A stretch of 64,000 bases of DNA from an uncultured Clostridium sp. (GCA_947644195.1 CANRZB010000001.1:1-64000); one strand, 5' to 3'; shown: positions 16,718 to 26,468, counted from the stretch's first letter. Program-made: numbers and translations. Notes: a model not told the origin generated them from the sequence alone.

Positions 16718-18625
16718 ATGGGTGAAAAAAAAGAATTTAAGCCATTTATCCCTGCTGACAAGGTTGTACCGGAAATGACACTGGTATCCCTGATCCTCGG
16801 GATTATTCTGGCGGTTGTATTTGGGGCGGCGAACGCCTATCTTGGCTTGCGTGTAGGGATGACTGTGTCAGCTTCGATTCCGGCGGCAGTGATCTCGATG
16901 GGCTTGATCCGTTTTGTATTAAGACGGGACAATATTCTGGAAAATAATATGGTGCAGACCATCGGTTCTGCTGGAGAATCTTTGGCGGCAGGTGCGATCT
17001 TTACCCTTCCGGCACTGTTTATGTGGGCGGCAGAAAGTGAAGCAATTTCCGCTCCCTCTTTTTTGGAAATATCCGTGATCGCTGTGTGCGGCGGTCTGCT
17101 TGGCGTTTTGTTTATGGTGCCGCTGCGAACGGCATTGATCGTGGAAGAACATGGTGTGCTGCCCTTTCCAGAAGGAACAGCATGTGCAGAAGTTCTGCTT
17201 GCTGGAGAAAGCGGCGGAGACAAATCAAAAGTTGTATTTTCCGGACTGGGAATTTCTGCCTTGTATAAATTGATTGCTGACGGTTTCTGTCTGTTCCCTT
17301 CCGAGGTGGCATGGGAGGTCAAACCGCTTCGTGCTGGTTTTGGCGCGGACGTGCTTCCGGCATTGGCAGGCGTTGGATTTATATGCGGTAAAAAAATTGC
17401 CTCCTATATGTTTGCCGGTGGTGTGCTGGGCTGGTTTGTCATAATCCCGCTGATCAGTCTCTTTGGTGGGGACATAGTTATGGCACCGGGTACCAAGCCG
17501 ATCTCTGCTCTGGGCGCTTCCGGTATCTGGAGTTCTTATATCCGTTATATCGGCGCCGGGGCCGTGGCCGCCGGCGGAATCATCAGTCTGGTCAAATCCA
17601 TGCCAACGATTATTAAAACATTTACCAAAGCAGTGAAAGGCTTCGGGCACAAGAATGACACCGAACTCAGAACGAATAAAGATCTGCCGCTGCCTGTCGT
17701 CATGGGCGGCGCCCTCGTGATCGCCCTTGTGATCTGGCTGCTGCCGTCTGTTCCGGTCAGCCTGATTGGTGCGCTGATCATCGTTGTATTCGGGTTTTTC
17801 TTCGCCACGGTGTCCAGCCGTATGGTGGGACTGGTCGGTTCCTCCAATAACCCGGTATCGGGAATGGCGATCGCCACGTTGCTGATCGCTACGGCGATAC
17901 TGAAAGCCACCGGGAAGACAGGATATGAAGGCATGGCATCCGCAATCTGCATTGGTACCGTAATCTGTATCGTAGCAGCAATGGCAGGAGATACCTCCCA
18001 GGATCTGAAAACCGGATATATCGTTGGCGCTACCCCAATACGCCAGCAGATCGGCGAACTGGTGGGTGCACTGGTATCTGCCCTTGCGATCGGCGGTGTT
18101 ATGTATCTGCTGAATGCAGCTTGGGGATTTGGTGAGCAACAGCTTCCGGCACCCCAGGCTACCCTGATGAAATTAGTAGTGGAAGGTGTTATGGGTGGCA
18201 CTCTCCCCTGGGGACTGGTATTCTGCGGTATCTTTATCGCAGTAGTCATCGAAGTGCTTGGACTGCCTGTGCTGCCAATCGCCATTGGACTGTATCTGCC
18301 GATCTACCTTTCTGTACCGATTTTTATCGGTGGCATGATCCGCTGGTTCTTAGAGTGGAATAAATCAGGGAAAAGCAACGAAGAAAACAAAGATGTCATC
18401 GACAGAGGCGTGCTGTACAGCTCCGGCCTGATCGCCGGGGAAGGCTTGATCGGTATCCTGCTTGCCGTATTTGCTGTGATACCATTAAAAGGCGGTAATA
18501 CACCGGCAGATTTGATCAAATTGGATACGCCACTTGGAAACGCAGGCGGCGTTGTATTCTTCCTTCTTCTGCTGGCAACAATCTTCTATTTCTCTCTTCA
18601 CACGAAGAAAAAGAATGAGGCTTAA
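16718..18625 (+). CDS. OPT-family oligopeptide transporter
   Basis: 635 residues with about 14-16 hydrophobic segments. The opening VVFGAANAYLGLRVGMTVSASIPAAVISMG and the later GNNP-like SSNNPVSGMAIATLL and AAMAGDTSQDLKTG are hallmarks of the bacterial OPT (oligopeptide/YSL) family, proton-driven importers of short peptides or metal chelates. GAAAGGTG precedes the ATG. A PqqD-like gene follows five bases after the stop, so the two are probably co-translated. The substrate cannot be read from sequence. Confidence 0.9.
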   Translation: MGEKKEFKPFIPADKVVPEMTLVSLILGIILAVVFGAANAYLGLRVGMTVSASIPAAVISMGLIRFVLRRDNILENNMVQTIGSAGESLAAGAIFTLPALFMWAAESEAISAPSFLEISVIAVCGGLLGVLFMVPLRTALIVEEHGVLPFPEGTACAEVLLAGESGGDKSKVVFSGLGISALYKLIADGFCLFPSEVAWEVKPLRAGFGADVLPALAGVGFICGKKIASYMFAGGVLGWFVIIPLISLFGGDIVMAPGTKPISALGASGIWSSYIRYIGAGAVAAGGIISLVKSMPTIIKTFTKAVKGFGHKNDTELRTNKDLPLPVVMGGALVIALVIWLLPSVPVSLIGALIIVVFGFFFATVSSRMVGLVGSSNNPVSGMAIATLLIATAILKATGKTGYEGMASAICIGTVICIVAAMAGDTSQDLKTGYIVGATPIRQQIGELVGALVSALAIGGVMYLLNAAWGFGEQQLPAPQATLMKLVVEGVMGGTLPWGLVFCGIFIAVVIEVLGLPVLPIAIGLYLPIYLSVPIFIGGMIRWFLEWNKSGKSNEENKDVIDRGVLYSSGLIAGEGLIGILLAVFAVIPLKGGNTPADLIKLDTPLGNAGGVVFFLLLLATIFYFSLHTKKKNEA

Positions 18626-18630
18626 AAAAT

Positions 18631-18981
18631 ATGGGTAAGAAAAAAAAGCTCGCTCCAAATTATATGGATACGGTATTTATTCCCTCTCCCAGTCGCCCCT
18701 GGCGCCAGGGAGAGGACGGCATTGTCGTGATTGATGTAGAAAACAAGGGACTGCACCATCGGATTGCCCAGAAATTCTGGCACAAACCAAAGGTAAGCCA
18801 TATTTCCCTCGATGCATATGGGACGGCACTCTGGAATCTGATGGACGGCAAAAACACCGTATATGATATCATTATGGCGATGAAAGAACAGTTTCCCGGT
18901 GAAGAAGACCGAATGTTGGACCGTGTGGTAACATTTCTCGGCACACTCCAGAACCATCAGTTTATCGTTATCAAACGGTAA
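18631..18981 (+). CDS. PqqD-like protein
   Basis: 116 residues. The central part, WHKPKVSHISLDAYGTALWNLMDGKNTVYDI, is a PqqD/RiPP-recognition-element-like winged helix pattern. In PqqD systems it binds a precursor peptide and presents it to a radical SAM enzyme; no maturase, precursor or protease gene is near. Its basic N-terminus (MGKKKKLAPNY) and position directly after an OPT transporter suggest a role linked to peptide import. Classification is by pattern only. It ends at a strong terminator. Confidence 0.7.
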   Translation: MGKKKKLAPNYMDTVFIPSPSRPWRQGEDGIVVIDVENKGLHHRIAQKFWHKPKVSHISLDAYGTALWNLMDGKNTVYDIIMAMKEQFPGEEDRMLDRVVTFLGTLQNHQFIVIKR

Positions 18982-19012
18982 TGCGTAATAGAACCAATAA
19001 GTAGTTTAAGAA

Positions 19013-19049
19013 CTCCCCAGGTGAATCATCGCCTGGGGAGTAACTTTTT
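19013..19049 (+). terminator. Intrinsic terminator, OPT/PqqD unit
   Basis: ctccccagg / cctggggag stem with an 10-base loop followed by taacttttt. It could also stop the convergent minus-strand permease transcript. Confidence 0.85.
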
Positions 19050-19073
19050 AAAGGACATAAAAACTAAATTAAC

Positions 19074-21341
19074 TTACAAATATTTTCCATCTATCGTCGG
19101 CTTCAGAAATAGGGACAATAGGAATAAATACATGACAATTCCAAGAATATTTTCCCAGTATATTGAAATCGTAACATTTGCATTTAAATGGGAATTCCAC
19201 AAAAGATACACAACCACCATTCCAAGAATGACACCCAAAATAATGCCAGAAACCATATAGCTCCACACTTGTATCCAACAGATCTTTCGTACTCGTTTTG
19301 CCGTTGCACCAAGCAATCGAAGAATTCGATATTCCTCTTTTCTTGCGACTAACATTCCCTTGGCAGAATTAAGCCAGCCAATTCCAGCAATGAGAATCAA
19401 AATGAAAATAACCACCTCAATCATTGCCGTTCGTTGCCTGGAGATGATCTCCGATTGTTCCATAATCTCCTCATAGAGATACCACTGACAATCTCTATGT
19501 TCTTTTTCTAACTGATAAAATTTCTCTTTTATTTTGTCTTTATCGCCATCTAAATAAACATCAACCTGACACCCACTCTCCTCTTCCTCCAAATCCATCT
19601 GGCATAGGTTATCCCAGTCAAGAATAGCACTATGATCCCATTGATATAAGGTATCTTCTTCTACCATTTCCACCAAAATAAAGTCTTTTCTCCCACCGAA
19701 CCAATCGGAATCAATGGATACGGTATCTCCTAACTGATACCCCTTCTGTTCTGCCACAGACTCTTCCAGAATAATTCTCTGCTTTTTGGGAACTTTTTTT
19801 AAGTCTTTCCATACCTTCACGGATAGCATATCCGGTAGTTCTTCTAAATCAGCAACCGAAAATCCCCATATGGAATCATCTTTCTTCGCATGAACAGAAA
19901 ACTCGCCAAAGATAGTATAGCAACGATCTGATACTGACTGAAATCTTTCCTCTAACTGCTTGACATAAGAAAGCGTCATAGGGCGATCTGTATTCATTGT
20001 CACATAAGCTGATTTTCCCTGCATAAGACCATAATAATAACTAGTGTTATTTGCTTCTAATAACTTCATGGATGCCTGTCCTGTATAAGCCAAGGTTGTA
20101 ATCAGAGCAATAATAAAAATAATCATAAAATTCTGCCAGAATTTTGGTATCATGAGCTTTATTCCCAGATACCCCTCCGTTCCTATCAGTTTTCGCCATT
20201 CCAGGAAACGGTTTCCTTTCTTCTTTCTTCGCAATCCTGTAGAGGTTTCCTGAAATATCTGGATTGGCAATACCCTCTGTCCAAAAGTAAAGACACACAT
20301 GACAAAACCATGGAACAGCAAAAATACCGCCAATGTCATATTCCATAACACTTTCCAATTGATCACAACGGTTCCGGGAAACAACTGCATCCTTTCGTTA
20401 AACCAATTCAGTAATACTCCCGAAAACAGCGCACAGGCGCCAGCTCCCGCAAGACATCCCATGGTACTGATTGCCAAAGACATCGAGAAAAATAGGATAC
20501 TTACCTGCCATTGTTTTCCTCCCACGGTACGAATCACTGCCATATCTTTTCTATATTTACGCATATATTCCTGAAAGATACTTAATACAAACAGCCCACT
20601 CACAATAATCACAATGACAAATAAAGTAGTAATCATCCCCTTTACGATTGCCAACATTTTGTTGAACTCTTCATTCATTGCTGCATCGTATGCCTGTAAT
20701 CCTGGATGATAATTTTGGATACTATGAACAACAGCCTCTCGAAGAACATCTTCTTTGCATTGCAAAAGCAAATAATTTACCTGTTCCATATCCTGATTTC
20801 CAAGTAACTTCTGCAACTGCGTCAAATCCATAATCACTGTAGGCATCTTATTGCCAGCCATAGGGTTATCTTTCAGGACTTCGCATATTCTGAAATCTTT
20901 TCCTCCCAGTGAAAGGATCTCTCCCTCTTGCTTATCCAGACGACGCCCAAGAGAGGCAGTAATCACAATATCATCCCCATTGATATTTTTGGAATACTGA
21001 TAGAAACTCTTATTCATCTTATCATCCACCACACCAACGAGGTAGAGATCCTCGATCTCCAGCGTCCAATAACCCGACGTAACATTCGCTACTCCCGCAG
21101 TATTTTTGATAAATTCTACTTCTTCATTGGTAAACGCCTCACCACTTTCCTTGGTTACCTGGATATCAAAGTCTCCTTTTTCCTTTAATACCTGCTGCTC
21201 AAAAGCTTTTTCCGCACTACTTGAGAGCTGAAACATACTGATGCTCAAAAAACATGCAAAAAAAATGCTTAAAAATGCAGAAAAGGTCAACATTTTGCTA
21301 TTCTTTAAAAAAACCATTCCCATTCGGCATAATTTAAGCAT
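19074..21341 (-). CDS. ABC transporter permease, FtsX/MacB type
   Basis: 755 residues. An N-terminal membrane helix (AFLSIFFACFLSISMFQL) precedes an extracytoplasmic MacB-like domain, then three helices (MITTLFVIVIIVSGLFVLSIFQ onward), a second half with another helix near residue 400 (FMIIFIIALITTLAYT), another outer domain and a C-terminal three-helix FtsX domain. This duplicated FtsX layout is typical of BceB- or YtrF-like exporters that detoxify peptides or move lipids. The ATPase partner is encoded 11 bases upstream. The function is not determined. Confidence 0.85.
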   Translation of the reverse strand: MLKLCRMGMVFLKNSKMLTFSAFLSIFFACFLSISMFQLSSSAEKAFEQQVLKEKGDFDIQVTKESGEAFTNEEVEFIKNTAGVANVTSGYWTLEIEDLYLVGVVDDKMNKSFYQYSKNINGDDIVITASLGRRLDKQEGEILSLGGKDFRICEVLKDNPMAGNKMPTVIMDLTQLQKLLGNQDMEQVNYLLLQCKEDVLREAVVHSIQNYHPGLQAYDAAMNEEFNKMLAIVKGMITTLFVIVIIVSGLFVLSIFQEYMRKYRKDMAVIRTVGGKQWQVSILFFSMSLAISTMGCLAGAGACALFSGVLLNWFNERMQLFPGTVVINWKVLWNMTLAVFLLFHGFVMCVFTFGQRVLPIQIFQETSTGLRRKKKGNRFLEWRKLIGTEGYLGIKLMIPKFWQNFMIIFIIALITTLAYTGQASMKLLEANNTSYYYGLMQGKSAYVTMNTDRPMTLSYVKQLEERFQSVSDRCYTIFGEFSVHAKKDDSIWGFSVADLEELPDMLSVKVWKDLKKVPKKQRIILEESVAEQKGYQLGDTVSIDSDWFGGRKDFILVEMVEEDTLYQWDHSAILDWDNLCQMDLEEEESGCQVDVYLDGDKDKIKEKFYQLEKEHRDCQWYLYEEIMEQSEIISRQRTAMIEVVIFILILIAGIGWLNSAKGMLVARKEEYRILRLLGATAKRVRKICWIQVWSYMVSGIILGVILGMVVVYLLWNSHLNANVTISIYWENILGIVMYLFLLSLFLKPTIDGKYL

Positions 21342-21352
21342 TGTATCCTTCC

Positions 21353-22111
21353 TTACCTGTTTGCCAGTTTTTGTGATTCTCTAAACGCTGCTAGAATTTC
21401 ATCCATAGAATCCTTTTTTCCATGATTCTCGTATTCCCCAAAAATACGGCCATCCTGTAAAAATAAGATTCGATCTGCATAATTTGCAATGGTGGGATCA
21501 TGCGTTACCAAAATCGTACTCTGTCCGTTTTTTTCTTTCAAATCCAGAAATATCTGCATAATTTCATATGCCGTATTGCAATCAAGATTTCCCGTCGGCT
21601 CATCGGCCAATAAGATCTTTGGGTGATTAATCAAGGCTCTTGCAATGGCAACTCTTTGTTGTTCTCCTCCGGATAGATCGGTCACCGGATTCCTTTCCTT
21701 ATCTGACAATCCCACCATTGCCAGAATCTCCCTGGTACGCTTTTGAATTTCTGTACTCTTCTCTCCGGCGAGGATAAGAGGCACAGATACATTTTCTTCC
21801 ACCGTAAAATCCTGTATCAAATGAAAAGACTGAAAAATAAAGCCAATATTTTCAGCGCGGATCCTGGTCGCATCAGTTTCTACCCCATAGTTTTCTTCCC
21901 ATGTTCCATTCAAATAAATCTCACCCTGATCCGCCCTGTCCATCGCACCAATAATATGTAATAGTGTACTCTTACCAGATCCACTACTTCCCATAATTGC
22001 CAGGATTTCACCCTTTCGTAAGGCAAAGGAAACTCCCTTTAAGGCTTCCAGTGGTTCTTTTCCATTTTGGTAAAACTTATGAATATCCTTCATTTCTATG
22101 ATATTTTTCAT
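21353..22111 (-). CDS. ABC transporter ATP-binding protein, LolD/MacB type
   Basis: About 252 residues with Walker A GSSGSGKSTL, signature LSGGEQQR, Walker B ILLADEPTGNLD and switch region ILVTHD, the spelling typical of ATPases that pair with FtsX-type permeases. I moved the start from a GTG at 22129 to the ATG at 22111: the GTG overlaps the preceding stop region, and AGAGGA is positioned before the ATG. It is in one unit with the permease downstream and the DUF2207 and LemA genes upstream. Confidence 0.9.
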   Translation of the reverse strand: MKNIIEMKDIHKFYQNGKEPLEALKGVSFALRKGEILAIMGSSGSGKSTLLHIIGAMDRADQGEIYLNGTWEENYGVETDATRIRAENIGFIFQSFHLIQDFTVEENVSVPLILAGEKSTEIQKRTREILAMVGLSDKERNPVTDLSGGEQQRVAIARALINHPKILLADEPTGNLDCNTAYEIMQIFLDLKEKNGQSTILVTHDPTIANYADRILFLQDGRIFGEYENHGKKDSMDEILAAFRESQKLANR

Positions 22112-22122
22112 GATATAATCCT

Positions 22123-23970
22123 CTACCACGAACCGCCGCCGCCACCGCCATGGCCGCCACCACTGTGTCCTCCACCGCCGTGTCCTCCGCCACCGCCGGG
22201 AGAAGAATTCATTGCTGTATTCGCCGCTTTCATTGTCTGATTCATGGAACGTTGGAAACTTGCCATATGAAACGCTGTATGATGGGAACTATGATACCAT
22301 TCCGGTGGTTCCATGGCAATGGATTCAAATTTATTCATCCACTTTTCCGATACCCCAAGCACATAGGTATAAGGCAAAATCGAATAAAAATACTTTGGAT
22401 CCTCTTCCACCAATGTTTCCAAACGGTCTTTCTCCGCTGTCTGCAAGAACTCCCGGAACCCCTGAAGATAACCCAGAATTCGGTTTCCATAATCCGTTCG
22501 TTTCGGCATATAATGCTTAAAAAACAGGATAACCAGGCAGCCCAAGATCCCATACGCACTGGCAAAACAGTAGATCGGATCCGCATAGAGCAACCCCTGG
22601 ATCACAAAGACAGAACACGATCCTCCCAGAAAGGCAAAAGACCATAGGACAAGATAGGCTTTCTGATACCACTTCCCCGGCCTCATCAAAGCACGCATAA
22701 CAATCGTTAAGATGATCCCTGCGATTCCTGATGTCATAAGGGAAGTATAGATACTTCCTGTTGCCTCCATCAGCGGATGATACAGGGACAACATCAAAGA
22801 ACCTATTGCCATCAGAATTAAAATCCAATCTTTATTGGTTGAATTTTCATAAAATAAGATATGGCTGTTTCTCTTGGAATTCATTATTCGAGTAATCTTA
22901 TTTACCGTCTTATAAAAGGTATTTTTCAAATCAGCTTTCGTCACAAAATCCCTGTTCATAAACAGGGCGTAAAAAAACATCCGCTCTACCTTATTTGTTC
23001 CGTCATATTCTCTTACTTTCCGCAAAATAAAATCACCTTTGCCAGCCTCTGCAATACTCAGATATCCTTTATCCGCCAGATAAACGATCAGAGACACAAC
23101 ATCCTCCCCGTCTACCTCACCTTTATATGCCAATGCCGTTTCCAGACTGTTCAGTGCCGCAGGTGGATGAAATTCAATGGTTTCCACCACCGGATCATCC
23201 TTCCCATAAAAATGCCAAAGCACAAAAGCCAGCGCCATGGCAAGAGTAACCATAACCATAGATGACACTGCTCCCAGCGGAAATTCCGGGCGATACATAA
23301 AGTAACCGTCCGGCAGTTCCATGCGCACAGTAAGCCCCTGTCCCGGCTGCAAAACGACAGAGGGATCCAACGTACCCACCAGAATATTATCCCTGACCTC
23401 TACCCGCAGACCATCATACAGGGTAGCGCCCTCGCTTCCATAGGACAGACCTACTTTCTCCTGATCAATCGTCGTAGGCATAATAACGGAAAACGTTACG
23501 TTGGAGATCGTTGTATCCCATCCGGTACCAATGAGATTATAGTAAAACTCATCCATATTTTTTAACGGATCTTTTCCGACAGATAAATCATAGGATAACG
23601 TATAGGACTTTTCGCCATACTGCATCTCATTCTCATCCCCTATCCGCAATCGGAAGTTTTCCCTGGACCGACTGGATTCATAGGGATCGCTGCAAGATAC
23701 ATTTTTCACTTTGGCGCGAACGCGGTTGCTGGTGCCATCCTCCCGGCTTACCGTATAGGATATTGGAATATCACGGTAGATCCCATGCCGCATATCTTCA
23801 AAAAAAACCTGAATTTCTTCCTGGATATGATAGACATTGTCCTGAGATACCTGGACTGTCACAACATATTTTGTAATATGAAATGCCTCCATAGCCTTAG
23901 CCTGCTGTACATTCCCCAGGAACAGCAGAAATACAATTCCCCATAATATGACAAAATATCTTCTCTTCAT
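22123..23970 (-). CDS. DUF2207 membrane protein with Gly/His-rich tail
   Basis: 615 residues. A signal peptide (FVILWGIVFLLFLGNVQQAKA) precedes a beta-rich DUF2207 outer domain (for example YRDIPISYTVSRED), a membrane helix near residue 235, a cytoplasmic stretch, then three or four helices in 380-500. The C-terminus is a Gly- and His-rich tail ending GGSW, common in this family. DUF2207 proteins are regularly paired with LemA; the start overlaps the lemA stop in a TAATG arrangement. The biochemical role is unknown. Confidence 0.85.
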   Translation of the reverse strand: MKRRYFVILWGIVFLLFLGNVQQAKAMEAFHITKYVVTVQVSQDNVYHIQEEIQVFFEDMRHGIYRDIPISYTVSREDGTSNRVRAKVKNVSCSDPYESSRSRENFRLRIGDENEMQYGEKSYTLSYDLSVGKDPLKNMDEFYYNLIGTGWDTTISNVTFSVIMPTTIDQEKVGLSYGSEGATLYDGLRVEVRDNILVGTLDPSVVLQPGQGLTVRMELPDGYFMYRPEFPLGAVSSMVMVTLAMALAFVLWHFYGKDDPVVETIEFHPPAALNSLETALAYKGEVDGEDVVSLIVYLADKGYLSIAEAGKGDFILRKVREYDGTNKVERMFFYALFMNRDFVTKADLKNTFYKTVNKITRIMNSKRNSHILFYENSTNKDWILILMAIGSLMLSLYHPLMEATGSIYTSLMTSGIAGIILTIVMRALMRPGKWYQKAYLVLWSFAFLGGSCSVFVIQGLLYADPIYCFASAYGILGCLVILFFKHYMPKRTDYGNRILGYLQGFREFLQTAEKDRLETLVEEDPKYFYSILPYTYVLGVSEKWMNKFESIAMEPPEWYHSSHHTAFHMASFQRSMNQTMKAANTAMNSSPGGGGGHGGGGHSGGGHGGGGGGSW

Positions 23971-24527
23971 TAGAATTTCACCTGCACATTCTGTCGTTCC
24001 GCTGTACTATCTACCTCAAACATGCGCTTGGTTTCAAAATGGAACAGACCGGCGATCAGACTGCCCGGAAACATCTGTACCGTAAAATTATACTGCTTCA
24101 CTGCCCCGTTATAGTATTTTCTGGAGTTGGAAATATCGTCCTCAATTTGGCTCAACTGCCTGCTCAGATCCAAAAAGTTCTGATTCGCTTTTAAATCTGG
24201 ATACTGCTCTGCCAATGCCATAATCTGTGGGATCATTTTTGACATAGTAGCGCCAGACTGCATCTTTTCCTCCTCCGACATATTGTCATAATTCTGGTTT
24301 CGCAACTCTACGATTTCCGCCAAGGTACTTTCCTCATGTTTCGCATACCCCTTAACGGTTTCCACCAAATTCGGAATCAAGTCAAACCGCTTCTTGAGAT
24401 AGACATCCATCGTGGCAAATGCCTCATCCACTGTAATTTTGCCACGGATCAGTTTATTATAGGTACTGATGACAAATACCAGCAATAGTACGATAACGAC
24501 AATTCCAATCATTAATCCAAATCTCAT
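23970..24527 (-). CDS. lemA: LemA family protein
   Basis: 185 residues. One N-terminal membrane helix (MIGIVVIVLLLVFVIST) precedes the LemA motif YNKLIRGKITVDEAFATMDVYLKKRFDLIPNLVETVKGYAKHE-type helix bundle. The track start at 24716 adds 63 unsupported residues; the ATG at 24527 has GGAGGAAAG before it and gives the family's usual length. It is translationally coupled to the DUF2207 gene. Its role in the envelope is unclear. Confidence 0.9.
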   Translation of the reverse strand: MRFGLMIGIVVIVLLLVFVISTYNKLIRGKITVDEAFATMDVYLKKRFDLIPNLVETVKGYAKHEESTLAEIVELRNQNYDNMSEEEKMQSGATMSKMIPQIMALAEQYPDLKANQNFLDLSRQLSQIEDDISNSRKYYNGAVKQYNFTVQMFPGSLIAGLFHFETKRMFEVDSTAERQNVQVKF

Positions 24528-24580
24528 ATGCTTTCCTCCACTTTTTACCAATTCGTTATTAAGCTCCAAACATCCCTTCC

Positions 24581-26179
24581 CTATGATTCCTCCGCAAATT
24601 CCCAACCGTTCCTGCTGCCGGTTGCCACAGCCCCGTCTGATCGTGATGTCCGAAACGGCGCCACCGGCATCTGATTCGCACCAAACAACGTTACCTCCCG
24701 GTAATTCGTCCAGCAATATCTTGCATACATTGGTTGGGAAACCTCTGGAGAAGAAATCACAATTTCCTCTCCCTGTATCTGGGCATCCGCTGGATAATAC
24801 TTTCGGTCTGGCCCCGCTATTTCAAATCCGGTAATCTGGTCTGCCGTACTATGGATTCCCTGGTTAGCATAATCAAAACTGAGAATCATCTGATTCTGAC
24901 AGATCCGGTAGGAACGGTAAATCGGTCCAAATACTTCTGAATCCTCTTTCTTTCCATAAACCTGACACAATGCCTGGTCTTCCAAGCGTTCTCCGACGAG
25001 ATCTTTCCTGACCGGATGGATATTGGCAAATTCGCCCTGATCTAAAATCACAGCGATTCCAGTATTTTTAACCGTCTGGAACACACGCATCTGCGCCTCC
25101 CGAACAAACGGCCAGTTCTGATAGTCCGGTTCTCCTTCGCTCTGGAACATAGGAAGTTGGACCAGCAGAAACGGCAGGGTTTCATCCCGCCAATCCTTTC
25201 TCCACTGACGGATCAAACCGGACAGAAGTTCATAATATGTATATGGGCGATGATCGTCTTCTTCCCCCTGATAATAAAGAAAACCTGCCAGAGTATATGG
25301 CGTAATTCTCTGAATCATCGTTTCATACAACCCACATGGCCGAAATTCCGAACGAGGTCCCATCGGTCCCGGATACTGGTTCTCACCACACTGTTCCAAT
25401 GCTCCCTCCCAGGTAGGATTCTCCGCCGTTGCATAATAATGTTCCACCCTTTTCTCAAACGCTTTCTGATAGACCACATAAGCTTCTCTGGCTCTGATAT
25501 GTTCCTCTGGATCCTGCTCTGCCACAATCCGATCATAATCCTCAATATAATTCGAAATTACCCGATCATTCTCCAGTGTCTCTCTGCCAACCCAACAGGA
25601 AGCAGAAGTTCCACCCCAATTACAGCCGATTATGCCCACGGTAACATTCAAATCTTCGGCCAGTTTTTTGGCAAAATAATATCCTACCGCTGACCAGCGT
25701 CCCGCTGTCTCCGGCAGGCAAAGTTCCCATGCACTCTCCGCCTCTGCCTCATACAGAGCATCCCCAACGCAAGGAATTTTCGGCGTATAATAATAACGCA
25801 ATCTGTCATTCTGTACATTTTTGACTACTTCCGCTCCATCTTTGCTGTTTTGCAATTCCAGTTCCATATTGGACTGCCCGCCAGCCAGCCAGACCTCCCC
25901 CATCATTACATCCTGAAATACCATTTCCTCGACAGGTTTTTCCGTTCCCCCGGCAGATGCACCAGAACCGTCCGCCGCAGTTATGGTCAGTTGATACGGC
26001 CCTCCTGCACCAAGCGGTGGAAGAAGCGCCTCAAAGTTTCCATCCTCTATGACCGCCTCTACAATCTGTCCCTCCAAAGATACCGTTACCACAGCCCGAT
26101 CCGTCTTTCCCCAGACTGCGATATTTTTTCCACGTTGTAATACCATATGATCGCTGAAAATAGCTGGTAGTTGTAACAT
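24581..26179 (-). CDS. Sialate O-acetylesterase-like SGNH hydrolase
   Basis: 532 residues. An N-terminal beta-sandwich (PAIFSDHMVLQRGKNIAVWG) precedes an SGNH/GDSL esterase domain with block I GGQSNMEL (nucleophile Ser), the NWGGTSAS oxyanion segment, YYQGEEDD and the DxxH-like ANIHPVRK. Family members deacetylate sialic acids or other acetylated glycans. There is no signal peptide, so it is probably cytoplasmic. The ATG at 26179 follows ACGGAGGAG and was preferred to 26206. It is the first gene of the unit leading into lemA, 53 bases downstream. Confidence 0.88.
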   Translation of the reverse strand: MLQLPAIFSDHMVLQRGKNIAVWGKTDRAVVTVSLEGQIVEAVIEDGNFEALLPPLGAGGPYQLTITAADGSGASAGGTEKPVEEMVFQDVMMGEVWLAGGQSNMELELQNSKDGAEVVKNVQNDRLRYYYTPKIPCVGDALYEAEAESAWELCLPETAGRWSAVGYYFAKKLAEDLNVTVGIIGCNWGGTSASCWVGRETLENDRVISNYIEDYDRIVAEQDPEEHIRAREAYVVYQKAFEKRVEHYYATAENPTWEGALEQCGENQYPGPMGPRSEFRPCGLYETMIQRITPYTLAGFLYYQGEEDDHRPYTYYELLSGLIRQWRKDWRDETLPFLLVQLPMFQSEGEPDYQNWPFVREAQMRVFQTVKNTGIAVILDQGEFANIHPVRKDLVGERLEDQALCQVYGKKEDSEVFGPIYRSYRICQNQMILSFDYANQGIHSTADQITGFEIAGPDRKYYPADAQIQGEEIVISSPEVSQPMYARYCWTNYREVTLFGANQMPVAPFRTSRSDGAVATGSRNGWEFAEES

Positions 26180-26289
26180 ATTCTCCTCCGTTTCTGTCCA
26201 TTCCACACGGTTCTAAACGATACTCCCCACAACATATTTTGCATTGTAACAGTCCTGATACCGTGTAATTACTTGTTGTACTAAATTCC

Positions 26290-26318
26290 ATTATACGGGA
26301 AGAAAACGGTTTGTGCAA
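26290..26318 (-). promoter_or_regulatory. Promoter for the esterase-lemA-ABC unit
   Basis: Minus-strand TTGCAC (26318-26313), 17-base spacer, TATAAT (26295-26290), about 110 bases before the esterase ATG. It is divergent from the 26334-26362 promoter. Confidence 0.65.
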
Positions 26319-26333
26319 TGTCCAGAAAAACCA

Positions 26334-26362
26334 TTGCAATGCCGCACCGCTAATGGTATCAT
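26334..26362 (+). promoter_or_regulatory. Promoter for the DUF5050 gene
   Basis: TTGCAA (26334-26339), 17-base spacer, TATCAT (26357-26362). The -35 boxes of this and the divergent promoter lie in a 7-bp inverted repeat (tgcaatg / cattgca). Confidence 0.55.
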
Positions 26363-26468
26363 ATTACTAGTGCAGCGTATATTAAGGTTCTAATACATTC
26401 TCTGTACTCATAGATAATATCAGCAGGCGATTCCTGCAGTCTGCTTTACACAGAAAGGAAGATCTCTT

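Noticed and set aside
17225-18285. Long minus-strand ORFs (304 and 246 aa) opposite the OPT gene
   Set aside because: They lie antisense to a clear transporter, have no ribosome sites and low-complexity compositions typical of shadow frames.
22130-22205. Simple repeat rich in ccgcc
   Set aside because: It encodes the Gly/His-rich tail of the DUF2207 protein, a normal family feature, not a separate repeat element.
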